Shown here in pieces: positions 38,181-49,676 of a stretch of 64,000 bases of DNA. The stretch comes from Peromyscus leucopus (taxonomy: Eukaryota; Chordata; Mammalia; Rodentia; Cricetidae). Below the pieces are notes generated by a model. That model did no database searches. It was not told the origin of the DNA and was given only the letters and a program-made list of their open reading frames with translations. The stretch spans positions 22,794,058 through 22,858,057 of the forward strand of contig NC_051074.1 of the NCBI RefSeq assembly GCF_004664715.2, in the 5' to 3' direction. The translations under genes were made by a program, and so were the position numbers. Each line of letters starts with the position of its first letter. The first letter of the stretch is position 1.

Positions 38181-40771
38181 AAAATCTGTATTATCTGACC
38201 TTGGATCCTAAAAGCTTTCTGACTCCACCTTAACATACCAGTAAGATTAATTTATAAAAGAGATTATTATTAAATTTGGCAAAATTAAGCCAGAAATTGC
38301 AATCCAATCCTTTGAAGAGAAACACTAGATGGTTATTGTGGGCTCTGCTGAAGGTGTGGATGTGCACAGGGACATAGAGACAACAAAGGCTTAGGTCTCT
38401 GAAGAGCCACTGAGGTCGCATGCAAAGTGACCTGGAATTTGCTGGACCACTGCTTCCCATACTTCATTTTCTATGACTTATGAAGAATGAGTATGGAGAC
38501 TGAGGAATTTGGGACACATGGGATTGTTGAGCTTCTTATCTTTTAGAACCTTTCAGGGGTTAAGACACTCCTGATTTATATTATGAAGACAATTTTAGAT
38601 CAAGAAATGAAAATATTTCTTCACAAAATGCTGAATGTTGCAAGTGCTAAACCCATAGCCTGAGCCCGAACAATGGTGGATTAGCAGATGCAAGTGCCCT
38701 GCTCTATCTTTTGTTTGCTCCTGAAATGAATGTGAGTAATTAAAAAGAATCTTAATTAGCTTTACATCTCAACAGACATTCCTCTGGGTTCTTTTTATCA
38801 GCACACTTCCATTCTGTAGCATGATGGCCTAGAAAGGATGGCATTTCTTTGAACAAAAGAATGAAAAGAAAAAGAGTGTTGGAGAAACTTCTCCAACAGC
38901 CTAGTGATTTAAAAAAAAAAAGAAAAAGAAAACATTCACATTTCTGAATACAGTTGGAAACTGTATCAAAACAATAGAAATCCTTCAGTTTTTTCAAGGT
39001 CTCCCAGCAAAGCACATTCACATTCACATTCGGTATAAATTCAGGTCAAACAAAACACCAAACTTACAAACAGCGAAGCATTTCCCCCATAGAACATTCA
39101 CCTTAAAAACTGAATCTCAGAATAATAATTTGTTCTCCTCACGTCTAAGGGTGACAGCCTGACTTCTCTAGCTGCTTAGGAAAGAATTTAGCATGTGTTT
39201 GCCTATGCAGACTTGGCTTTGATTCCTAGCTGCCCTGTTGTTAGCGAGGGCACTGCAAGGAGAGGAAAAAGTTAACATTTATGACCTTCCCCATGCATCA
39301 AAGCCCAATACCTAAGAAATCTCTAAACTCTTATCAGCTCAAAAACCTCACAAATTGCTATGTCTGTGTGTCTAGTCTTCAGAGCTTACAGACTACTCTA
39401 TAGGCAACACACAGAAAGCAGCAGATAATTCTTAAAAGAAGTAGAAAACAGCAAAGCTCCAATGACCATATCATCGAGGAGAGACATAATTGCATTCCAG
39501 TATGGAAAATTTTATCTTATGGAAGATTAATATGTGCAGCTTAAGCTGGACGTTGCATCAATTAGAATGAATATGCCTCATTTAACTCAGAAGAACAATT
39601 TATTTATAAGACAGACTTTGATTTTTAAGTGTGCTTTGTCAGTTCAGGGCTGTTCATCTACAAACCCTTCTAAAGTCATGTGGGAAGGTCTAGGTTCTAA
39701 CGGTTATTGTTCTTATAAAGGAGCGTACAGTATAGAAAAGTTAAAGAAAGCACATACATTATAGTTATTCAGATGTGAATCAAATGAGATTCAAAAGAAC
39801 TGGACTAATAAAAATTTGAGTATGATTTGTGAAACATAATAAACATTTGGAGAAGTAAAGATAGTTAGAAACTCTTCTATCATCCCATGGTACATACTGG
39901 AATTGGCAGGGTTATATGCAAATGTCGTGCAGATCCTGTTACCTGGCACCTTCTTATAATTCAAGAGAGGAGAGTCTGTAATGCATTTATCTATAATCAA
40001 CAATCAAACTAAGGTCATACCAACACAACTCTTCCCTGGATCCACAAAGTAAAGGAAGAGGCATAAAAATATGTGCAACTGTCTAAACAGGGGTGTCTGT
40101 GGTAACACACCTTAGCTTTTGTTTTCCCTGTGTCTGATTTTTATAAGTCTTTATATCCGAGATGATGAATGTCAAAATACATCTTCGGAACATGATTAAA
40201 ATAATCACAGCATTAAACTTATAAATGGTATGAAATCTAGTCTTAAGAGACACCCCCTCTTACTCGACGTTACAAACTAGCTCTTTGGGAAAACAAATCC
40301 ACCTCCAGACCTCCTCCGTGAAGACACTTGTCAGCAGTGGTTTCCTGGGAGCTTGAAGTTCTCTGTACACTCACAAGCTCACTGAGGAAAGCAGTGTGAA
40401 CCATCCCATCAGCAATGTGTGGGAAAGCACCCTTGCGGGGTTAGAACTCTTAAATTTCAAACATCTTTATCCCATGACACTAAAGTTACCAGGTCCACTG
40501 ACTTCTCTGTTTTGACCCTAACAGTTCAGATGGAACCCTGGGCTACAAAAGGATATTTTAGTGTAAAGAAGGGAAATGGCTCTCCTTGTGGAAGAGCTGA
40601 CTCATCAGTTTGGGTCCCGGAAGGGAGTTACTGAAGTCATGTTGACAGGTCTTGAAGTAACATAAAACCATGCCATGCGCCTGGAGGGAGACTGTCTCCT
40701 GAGGTGTGTACTGGACTGTGCTTTCAGGAGACAGCAGTGATACGTCAGATAGTGAATAGTCAACTGTGTTT

Positions 40772-40794
40772 CCCTCCCTCCCCCCCCACCCCCC
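40772..40794 (-). repeat. C-rich tract, G-quadruplex-capable on transcribed-sense strand
   Basis: CCCTCCCTCCCCCCCCACCCCCC: its complement has four G-runs of three or more with one-base loops. Confidence 0.85.
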
Positions 40795-42399
40795 GTAAGG
40801 ACATTTGGATAGAGTTTGCTGCTGTGTAAATGTTTGCAAATGACTCAGAAAATATGAGTGGGGAATATTTAGCCAATCAGGTCATCTGATTGCCTAATCA
40901 CCCTTTGGCGAATTGAAAAACAAATTACAATATTGATGAAATCTAGCTGATGGGAGAAAATGATCCAAATCACCATCTAATTCAATCTATTGTGAAGACA
41001 GCAAACTTGTTAGGTTTCCATATTTCCTAGGATGTTGCTTATATAATTGTTTAATGATGCGAATGAACACATTAGATTGGGCAGTGACCCAATTCTGGTA
41101 AAGAGAAGGTCAGACGATGACATTTTTATTCAAGTACCATCCATCAGATCTCTGCTGGGTAGAAAACTAGCAGGGCATTGGAAGGGGTTCTAGGGAAGGA
41201 GTGTAGAAGCTGCAGGTCAACCCTTCACACAGTTAGAGGCGTGGTCCCCGTCAGTCAGTTCACCTCCATCCAAGCCCACACATTCTTCACCTTAATTATT
41301 AGAGAAGCAATTGCCTCTGTTTTCTTCTTGATACAATGGTAATGAAATGGCTGAGAGGGAATATTCAAAAGGTCTTGTGAAAGGTGTGACCGTGACTGTG
41401 AACACAAGGTATTATAGATTGCCACCTGAAATGGATTTACTTTTTCAGACCACAAGGCTAAGTGGAATGTAATAATGTGGTTCTCCAGAGGACTCCTCTT
41501 GAGCAGGGGCTATATACCTTAGAGTATGGTGGCTGCCTGATTCAAGGGCCTTGCAATACTATGGTAAATTATCTGCTGAAAGCATATGGCAGTTGCCAGG
41601 ATATACTGAAAACCATAATTTCATTTACTACTAATCTATTATAGTGTCAATCAGGTAAGACACCATAAAAAAATAAAGTCCCTAAAAAAAATCTCTATAA
41701 ACAGATTGGTGGGAATAGAAATTACAGACCCCTGTGGACAAACAAAATACCAATGGGGAGCTGAGCCTTCTACCTAAAGCTTGTTACATCATGTGCAACC
41801 AGGAAGCATTGGTTAACTCTAGATTGGCCATGGGTATTCACAAAATAAGAATGCATGAGGAGTAGGAAAATATTCAGGAACATCTCAGCATGTTCGAACT
41901 GTCTCCTAAGGTTGGACAATGCTAGTATCACAGTACTTTTATCCAAAGAACTCATCCACTCTGATCTGATTAGATCTGAAGCCACAGGCCCAAGGGCACC
42001 GTCTTCTTTTCCTGTCTAACGAAATCATCCAAACCTCTTTATCGCCCTCATGGTTCCTCTGGTGGTCTGAAAGAGTGTGCTTGATGACAAGGGTTAATGT
42101 ATAAGGCCTCATTTGAGTGCAGCGTTTGTATGTCTCGGAGTATGTTCCCAGACACTCCTGTATATGGTGGCTGGAACATGAGGCTGAAGAGCCCCTGCCA
42201 CACAAGTGCCAGGACACATGTCTGAACCTTCTTCAGGAGGCTGACTGTGAGGAATGTGTGCTGGGGAGGAGCTCTAGCCACCATCAGGACCAAGAAACAG
42301 AAGACCCACTGTGGCATCCTCTGGCTCCTGGGTTCATCAGCGAACACAGCCCAGGCCTTACAAGGACATTACAACCACGTCACTAAAAAGTGGGTGTCA

Positions 42400-42500
42400 T
42401 GGCAAGAGCAGCAGCCTGAACCTATAGCCTCAGCTACTCGGGAGGGCCACTTGAGCCTGGGTGTTTGGATCTAGTCTGGGCATCATAGTGATGATCCATC
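42400..42500 (+). repeat. Old B1/7SL-like monomer
   Basis: CTATAGCCTCAGCTACTCGG and GCCACTTGAGCCTGGGTGTT resemble an ancient 7SL-derived monomer. Confidence 0.5.
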
Positions 42501-42891
42501 TAAAAAAAGGCGTGTGTGTGTGTGGTATTTTGCTCCTTTACATATGAAGATTCACTGCATATATATCTACCAGTTACCATATGCTTAAATTTAAAACATG
42601 TATATTGACATCACAGAAAATTAATATTCTTAAAATAACTTTAATAAAGATAACCATTGAAAACTACTTGGGCTCTACCAGTGTAACTTATTTTAAAAGG
42701 TATCTACATGAAGTGGTATCAATTACCATAGGATCCTAATGCCTACACACATGCATGTATGTGCATACTTGATACACATGCATAAACTTATTTTAGTAAA
42801 GTTCTCAATATATTTTCAGATGTTTTCAAACACAGTATAAAATCAACTTCAGGAACACAAACAAGTAGACTATCTCAAAGTTTCAACCTAC

Positions 42892-42928
42892 CTTTTGTGG
42901 CCACTCGGACACAGTCAATTTTGGTTTC
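42892..42928 (-). CDS. Ptprm: PTPRM 37-nt linker exon
   Basis: This short exon is too small for an ORF scan. On the minus strand it reads acag|GAAACC...AAAAG|gtaggt and encodes ETKIDCVRVATK plus the first base of Gly. It begins in phase 0, exactly as the upstream exon ends, and its last G joins GG at the start of the transmembrane exon to make Gly. In the PTPRM protein it is the junction between FN3-4 and the juxtamembrane stalk and contains one Cys. I recall Gln rather than Arg before VATK in human, so DCVRVATK is a likely lineage substitution. The assignment rests on the peptide, the correct order and spacing relative to the flanking exons, and phase continuity on both sides. Confidence 0.93.
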
Positions 42929-43881
42929 CTGTATCAAATGAAGAGGGAGAAATTATTATCCAGATTGTATTTAAATCAAGGGAAATGTAGCTCAGTCAGT
43001 GAGCTCTACTAAGGAAACATCTCACCATGTCAAGTGTGGATTTTTCTCACTGAGGTATGACCAGATGCGCTTTCTGCTATGAGGATTGAGACAGTAGACA
43101 TTCTGGGCCACAAAAGGAGAAGTGATGCTTTCAATCTCTCTACCTGGTTGCCCTTGACTCCCCAGCCCTGTCCCTGCTCCCTGCGCATCCCAGGCTTCCC
43201 TGCCTCACACTGGCAAAGGTCAGTGGCCCTGAGACCTGGACCTAAGCTGTGAAGCAGCGAGCGTGGGTCGGAAGCTAGAAGCATTGCCTTCCAGCTCAGG
43301 CTTGCAATCTTCTCTGCGCCCTAGGCTGGTCTGAACAGGAAAAACAGGCAATTTCAGGATTGACCCAATAATAGTTTTTTGTTTTTTCTTTGCTCCCATC
43401 TCATCTTTCTAAAGCTCTTTTCTCTTGGAGAAAAACAAGATGCCTAATTTAGTCAGCTACAGGATGCATGGAGTCTCGGAGCTGAGGCAACAGGACAGAA
43501 TATGCTTCAGAGACAGATGCTGCGCATCTCACAACATTTTAAATGAGCTGAATGTATGTGTTGTAGCTACATCATTTTCGTGCAAAATAGTCAGCTAAGC
43601 AGAATGACTAGCCAACTTTCGGTAATAAGGAAATTGGAAAATAATAACTATCATGTTGACAATATGCTTTCCTAAACCACAAATAAAAACCATACATACT
43701 CATTTCCTTCCATAAGTTTCTCTTGATAAAATGATTTTTAAAAATATTAAAAAAAATGTTTCTAACTGAAGCATACAAAAACGTGGCTGGTTTTTGTTTT
43801 CACTGTTGTTGTTTCGTTTAACCTGTGTTTACATGAATAACGCCAAGAGCCTAACAACACATGGCCATCTTCCACACTTAC
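42929..43881 (-). other. PTPRM short intron (953 bp)
   Basis: The intron has donor GTAAGT after the FN3-4 exon and acceptor TACAG before the 37-nt exon. I recognise no repeat in it. The short spacing keeps the two exons together, in contrast to the large introns on either side. Confidence 0.9.
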
Positions 43882-44155
43882 CCCATTGGCTCTACTAGCG
43901 GCTTGGTAATAAATTCTGTAGCTTTTATGGGGGAGAAGGGGGGTGTTCCAGTAGCCATTGTATGTCTTATTGTCACCAATGGTAAAGGGCTGTGCCGCTT
44001 GGAGGCTGTCTGCAGGAAACTCCGCCGCGAAGTAGTATTGCGAGTTCAGCACGGAAGCGTTCTGGAAGTGAATCGGCACTGGGTAACACTTCAAGATCTC
44101 TGTTGTCTTCTTGGTCCTCCGAGGGCGCTCTTCCTCAACCACTATTTGATAGACA
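43882..44155 (-). CDS. Ptprm: PTPRM exon: rest of FN3-4 and subunit-cleavage region
   Basis: This 274-nt exon encodes 91 full codons after one base that completes the split Ser. The acceptor is tttttctag|TGTCTATC and the donor is AATGGG|gtaagt, so it ends in phase 0. The peptide starts VYQIVVEEERPRRTKK and ends SRANG. The basic RPRRTKK cluster about 10 residues in corresponds to the region where MAM-type receptor phosphatases are cleaved by furin-like proteases into two non-covalently held subunits; that role is family knowledge, not shown here. Two N-glycosylation sequons (NAS, NKT) are visible. The YWNTPLLP and SYRIYYQA blocks form the last FN3 strands. Compared with my recollection of human PTPRM there are a few conservative changes (NASV for NASL, LPHK for LPYK, IYYQ for IYFQ). 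There is no stop or frameshift. Identification is very secure. Confidence 0.96.
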
Positions 44156-44330
44156 CTAGAAAAAAGCAAAGAGAAGCATCCATGATACTTCACGGTCGCT
44201 AAACCGATCCACTTGGTCTTCGATTGCCAGGAATTCGGGCACATCTGGGACAAAGAACATGGCGGCCCTTGCTCAATGCTCTTCCTTAGCCGTTCCTCTA
44301 ACACAGTGAATGAACTAATGTGTGGGGGCA

Positions 44331-44556
44331 CGTGTGCATGTGCAGGCACCTGTGCACACGTGTGTGTACACTTCTGGAGGCCAGGTATCAGCCCTGGTTG
44401 CCATTCCTCATGAGTTTTCCACCTAATTTTTTGAGACAGGGCCTCTCACCGGGACCTGGGCCTGGATGGTTGTTCCTGTCTCCCCAGCACTGCTATTACA
44501 AGTGTGAGTCACCTCTCCGAGCGTTTCACAAGGTGTCTCAGGGCTGGACTCAAATC
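44331..44556 (+). repeat. Rodent SINE of RSINE1/B3-B1 type
   Basis: GGAGGCCAGGTATCAGCCCT, TTTTGAGACAGGGCCTCTCA and CAGCACTGCTATTACAAGTG occur in the usual order. It sits 175 bp from the FN3-4 exon. Confidence 0.6.
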
Positions 44557-44589
44557 TTGGTGTACATGCGGCAAGGACTTTACAGACTT

Positions 44590-44604
44590 CCCCCCCCTCC
44601 CCCC
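44590..44604 (-). repeat. C-tract near the FN3-4 exon
   Basis: Eight C, T, six C; G-rich in the transcript, about 435 bases before the exon. Confidence 0.8.
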
Positions 44605-45236
44605 ACCACACACTTATTGAGAGGAACAAAACTGAAAACTTTAAAAAGTAACTGGACAATTTCGATTGTCATTGTCTCATGTGTAACTGAAGATCAGTTT
44701 GCTCAGAATTAACTCAGATAAATGAAATGACATTAACTCTAGGTTTGTAAAGAAAAAAAAAAAACTAACACATCATTCCATCATTCCCCTGAATTATATC
44801 TGTATAAAATGTGGGTGAAGTTTTTACATGTCACAAAACACAAGGCGAAGTGATCAATACTGACGAAGATCTTCCTTCCCATCTGTTCTTACATCCCATG
44901 CCCCTGGCCATCAGTGGAAAGATAAGTCTAAAGAAGACTAGGGGTCAGAATCTCCTAAGCTGAGGCTGCGCTATTGAAATGATCTCTAAGAGAAACCATC
45001 AACAATACCATCTGAGTTACACGTAAAGACCAGATGATGTGAATGAGAGACCCCTTGTAACAGGGCACCCCTTGGAGAGCCCCAAATATTGAAGTAACTT
45101 TAGGAGAATGGAGGATCTTGAAATGATGCATTTTTGAAAAATTAAGGTATTTGTAGCCTCTAGAACGATGAACATATGAAGCAGTTTTATGAAGGGAAAA
45201 GTATTTCCTCTTGAGAAAAAATGAGAGGGGGGGAGA

Positions 45237-45238
<2 letters not shown>

Positions 45239-45312
<74 letters not shown>
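45239..45312 (+). repeat. (GA)n microsatellite
   Basis: About 36 GA units with one TA interruption at 45271. Confidence 0.97.
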
Positions 45313-45314
<2 letters not shown>

Positions 45315-46496
45315 AGGTTTCACAAACCAAATCAAAATTAGATGGAAAAAAAAAAACCTTCCAGGCAAAGAGACACACCTTTTTCTTGTGGTATTAGAAA
45401 GGTATGGTGATTCCTTAGAGTAACAAGATAATCATGAGGTGCTCAGAACAACATGATCATGAATGCTGAGGGAAGCATCCGGAGAATGCTTGCCACCCCA
45501 CTTTCCTGGGGGCAGCCTCTGCTGGTCTCACCTGGTGGCCTCTGAGTCTGCAGCCAGCCAATCTGTGTACCTCTGGGAACACAACCACTTAACACACTCT
45601 ATTACAGTCATAAAAACGCATGCTGCCATCAGCCTGCAATTCTGTCTAACTAAAAATCAATTATTTTAGAGCATCGGAGTGATGCTGTGCCTACTGGTGG
45701 TCCCAGCGGTACGGTGCGATGATGATGTAGATTCTTACCAGTGATGTAAACCAGATAAAAAAGAGAAGGGGAAGGAGTCAACTCTTCTTCACATAAAAGA
45801 CTTCCCACTGGGTCTTGTTAGGTACAAGGCATTACCAAATGTCATAGATTGCCTGAGTGATAGAGGCAATATTAAAGGAAGTAGGTCTCAAGCCTTGTGT
45901 TAAAGCCAGGACACAGAGTAGAAGGCTAGAAGGCCAACCTGCATCCCTCTCTTTTTCCTGACTTCTTACACCTATAAACCTTTGTGCACACACCGATTTA
46001 CAAACATATGTGAATGTCGACACATTGACACTTCTTTGGTTGAGAGGGTTGCCCTGCTAATGACCCATGGGGCCAAGAGAATGTGGAAGGAATACAGTGT
46101 GTACACTCGCCGCCTGTTTTCTGGGAAGCCAGCTACCAGGTAATAGGGTCAAGGAACTTGAATCTGGTGCTGACGGGACACACAGAGGTGTTCCAGTCAA
46201 CAGGCAATGTCATGGGGCACACTGTGTGAGACACCTCAAAAAGCCACTTGGCTGTGCCTTCAGACGTGTGGGGGTTCTGGGAGACTCCGAGAAGGAGCAT
46301 CCCAGCCCACTCTGTGCAGATCTAACAGTGCAGCACAACACAATTGTTTGCAGCTTCTAAATCTTTCAGTGGTCTGATCCACATCAAACTGAGTAGGCAG
46401 ATCTGTTAGCTAAAGTTTGCTTATGGTGGCTTAGTTTCCTTCCCCCAACTATAATCCCCACCCATTATCTGTCTTGATTCTCAAAAGAGAGAGAGA

Positions 46497-46903
46497 TGTC
46501 TTAGGGTGTCTGTTGCTGCGATGAAACGCCATGACCAAAAAGCAACTTGGGGAGGAAAGGGTTTATTTGGCTTACACTTCAGCATTGCTGTTCATCACTG
46601 AAGGAAGTCAGGACAGGAGCTCAAACAGGGCTGGATCCCAGAGGCAGGAGCTGATGCAGAGGTCATGGAGGGGTGCTGCTTACTGGCTTGCTTCCCATGG
46701 CTTGCTCAGCCTGCTTTCTAATAAAACCTAGGACCAGCAGCCCAGGGACAGCACCACCCACCATGGGCTGGGCCCTCCCCTATTGATCACTAAATGAGAA
46801 AATGTCTAACATCTGGATCTCATGGAGGCATTTCCTCAGCTGAGGCTCCTTCCTCTGATGACTTCAGCTTGTGTCAAGTTGACACACAAAATCAGTCAGT
46901 ACA
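46497..46903 (-). mobile_element. Rodent LTR-like element, minus orientation
   Basis: Read on the minus strand it starts TGTACTGACTGATTTTGTG and ends CACCCTAAGACA, sharing the CCCTAAGACA terminus with the MaLR-type LTRs. The plus-strand body CATGACCAAAAAGCAACTTG, GGAAAGGGTTTATTTGGCTT is an abundant rodent repeat. Flanks AGAGA and GGAAA are not a convincing duplication. Confidence 0.65.
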
Positions 46904-46930
46904 GGAAAGATGGATAGAGAAAGCATATTA

Positions 46931-46968
46931 ACATATATACATATATATGTGTATATATATATATATAT
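46931..46968 (+). repeat. (TA)-rich microsatellite
   Basis: Interrupted TA repeats. Confidence 0.9.
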
Positions 46969-48277
46969 TGCTATCACTGTTCTATTTTTTTACTAGTTGA
47001 GTTGGTAAATGAAATTATATCATAACTGTGTATACAGGGAAAAACATAATCCACTCAGGGTCTGGTAGTAGTAATCAAAGTTTCGGGGAGGCCACTGAAG
47101 GACTTGGAACATCTATCTCTACTGCAGATAAGTGGGTCAGGCCCATCAAAGAACACAGTAGCAAGAGTGAGGGGTCAAGGTCAAAGTGAAATACTAAATG
47201 TCACCTGCTCTGTAGCAGACGACAGCTGTGGAGGAAATTTAACCCAGTGTTCTCTTTAGCAAACAGCACTGAGAAAGTTTCTCCTTTTCCTTGGACAGCT
47301 TTTGATGAGAATTGAGAAAGTAAATTGGGCTAAACTTTAATTCTACCACTGATAGTATCTGAGGTTTTAAATTAATTTGAGGGAATCTTAGGCTTTTCTA
47401 TGAAAAAGTAGGTGGATTTCTAATGTTTATTGTATACATTTAAAATTTTATCCACATATAACAATTGCTCTTATAAAATGGACATAATAATTCTCGTGTC
47501 ACAAAGGGCCTCTCCACTCAACAGAATGGATTCTAACACTATCTTCCTTCCGAATCAGCTTTTCCAGCTCATTTGTTATATGACACGATAGCCAAGGTCG
47601 CCATTTAAAGGCAGCTTCTGGAAGCATCATAGACAAGACGAAGCAGAACCGCGAAGACACAGCTGAAGAAAATGTGGTTGAAATCAGTTCACCTGACATC
47701 TGCTCGAGGACCCTCAGCCCACGCTTTCCTGTCTTACTGATGTGTAACAGGTTCAGATGCCAAGTGCCAGTCTACCCAAGGGGTAGGCAGGAAGGTGACT
47801 CTACAGCCAGCCCTCTTCATCAGTTATGGGCCAAGGGATGCTTGCTGCCCTTGCTCACTCGTCCTACTGGAGGGACTCATGTGAACCAGCTGCCCAATAC
47901 AGGATTTTTCCTGGTTCCTACAGACATAGGCATTATACAAGCTGGCTTCTATGTTCAAAAGTAAAGTGCTTTGAGTACTGTACGGAGATCCCTTCTCTTT
48001 TATTACATCAAGGGATATATATATATACCTCACTCCTTCCTCCATCTGGATTGTACCACAAACAACCTCCAGGGAGGCACTCTCCTGGACTCTGCCCTGA
48101 CTTCAATAACCAGGCTGCTGCCTCCTCATTTCTCTTACATAAAACCCCTTCACATAAAAATTATTTATTTTTTTGGACATTTGTGCCACAGCGCCTGTGT
48201 GCAGAGCAGAGGGACACTTGTGAGGGCCGGTTCTACCATGTGGCATCAAAATTCAGGCCATTACCTTTGGTAGTAAG

Positions 48278-48689
48278 TGTAGTGGGTAGCCATTCCAGCT
48301 TTGACCTGGAAGTTCCAACCCCCACTGAGGCTTCGGTAATCGTCACGCCTACAAGGTGGGGCTGAGAGAGGACCCTGAAGACCGGTAGCCAGGCAGGAAG
48401 TATAGGCGGGACTAGCAGAGAGGAGAACTGAGGGAACAGGAGGGTGGAGAGGAGGAGATGCCAGCCTGCCATCCAGGGAGTATCATGTAGAGGCAACAGG
48501 TAAAGCCACGGAACACGTGGCGACATATAGATTAACAGAAATGGGCTGAGTATAAGGGTAAGAGCTAGACAATGGTAGGCCTGAGCTAATGGCAGTTTAA
48601 ATAATATAAGCATCTGTATGTTTACTTTATAAGTGGGCTATGGGACTGCTGGGGCTTGGCGGGACCCGGTGAGAAAAACTCTAGCTACA
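48278..48689 (+). mobile_element. Solo LTR with perfect 6-bp duplication
   Basis: This 412-bp LTR runs TGTAGTGGGTAGCC to ACTCTAGCTACA and is flanked by AGTAAG at 48272-48277 and 48690-48695. Its 3' half (CGACATATAGATTAACAGAA, GGTAAGAGCTAGACAATGG, TTATAAGTGGGCTATGGGAC) is related to the mys-like LTRs but the 5' half is different. Confidence 0.86.
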
Positions 48690-48726
48690 AGTAAGTATGC
48701 AGTATGTTTCCCCTCCGAGTTATCCA

Positions 48727-49017
48727 CAGTACTCCCCCTTTTACTGAGACAGGGCCTTGTGTATCTCAAGATGACCTCAAACTCTCTATGAAGGTGAAGA
48801 TGAGGTTGAACTATGAAAGTCATTAGATGATGATGATGTGTTCATGATGAGTGTGTGTGCAAACACACTGGCTATGGAGTGCATGTGTGTGTTGGTCTAA
48901 GGACAATTTTGTGCAATTGATTCTTCGTTTCCATTTCACATGGACTCTGGGCATCTAATTCAGGTTTCCACACTTGCATGGTAAACCCCTTTACCCACTG
49001 AGCCATCTCAGGGGCTC
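48727..49017 (-). repeat. B3/RSINE-type SINE, minus orientation
   Basis: It ends in CCCACTGAGCCATCTCAGGG, the complement of a B2/B3 tRNA-like head, and begins with ACTGAGACAGGGCCTTGTG. Confidence 0.7.
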
Positions 49018-49440
49018 CCCCTTGATTCTGAAAAGCCTATTGTGAAAAGCAAGCAGAATGCTTCTGACTTTGCATGTCTCTAAATCCTGATCCTGAATTC
49101 ACCTGATACAACCAGTTTGTCTCTATCCTTTCCTTAGCCTGGGTCAGGTCTGACATTTGATGCTATTCTGCCTAACATGCGGGGCTGGGAAGTGTGTCTC
49201 CTAAAAGAGGGCCTCTGTCACTTCCTCCTGTGGCTTATGACCAGTCTGTTGTTTTCATCTGCCCTGACTCAGCTCCAAATTCACAAAAGTATGTTTCAGT
49301 GAAGAGTTGGAGTCATTGGTGCCCCTGGATCATTACCTTCAAGTCTTGGAAGATCCTGGGTGAAGATGGCCACTGCTTGGTCATTTTTTTTTTTTCGGTC
49401 TTAGAAGTGCATATTTTTAAAGGTGTAATATAACCCAGAA

Positions 49441-49676
49441 GTGATTTCTAGGTTATGTGTGACAGTTGGATCACTGCTATTTGAAGCATACTATCATCCA
49501 GCAGTGATTCCCAGGTTATGTGGGTGAGCATAGTACACATTGTTTGTGATTGACAGTTGGATCACTGCTATTTGAAGGCATACTATAATCCAGCAGTGAT
49601 TCCCAGGTTATGTGGGTGAGCATAATACACGTTGTTTGTGATTGATAGTTGGATCACTGCCATTTGAAGCATTCTC
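49441..49676 (+). repeat. 92-bp tandem repeat, ~2.7 copies
   Basis: Units start GTGATT(T/C)C(T/C)AGGTTATGTG at 49441, 49504 and 49596. The last two are 92 bp apart and about 95% alike; the first lacks a 30-bp block. Confidence 0.93.

Larger units (their letters stand above)
7458..42891 (-). other. PTPRM giant intron (35.4 kb)
   Basis: This intron lies between the 37-nt exon and the transmembrane exon, with GTAGGT donor and CTCCAG acceptor. The repeats listed separately lie inside it. The following stretches show nothing I can name beyond short homopolymers: 7458-10276, 10653-11220, 16000-17750, 19102-19860, 20420-21170, 22508-24545, 25260-27415, 27560-29290, 30435-31196, 34115-38100 and 38185-42395. 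The segment 11225-13620 is G/A-rich and vaguely resembles very old, decayed interspersed repeats; I cannot assign it. Confidence 0.85.

Noticed and set aside
43762..44349. The 195-codon minus frame taken as a whole as one gene
   Set aside because: Only the part between the AG and GT borders (44155-43882) is PTPRM; both ends are intron read-through.
47826..48365. A 179-codon plus-strand frame
   Set aside because: It runs into the LTR at 48278 and has no recognisable protein features.
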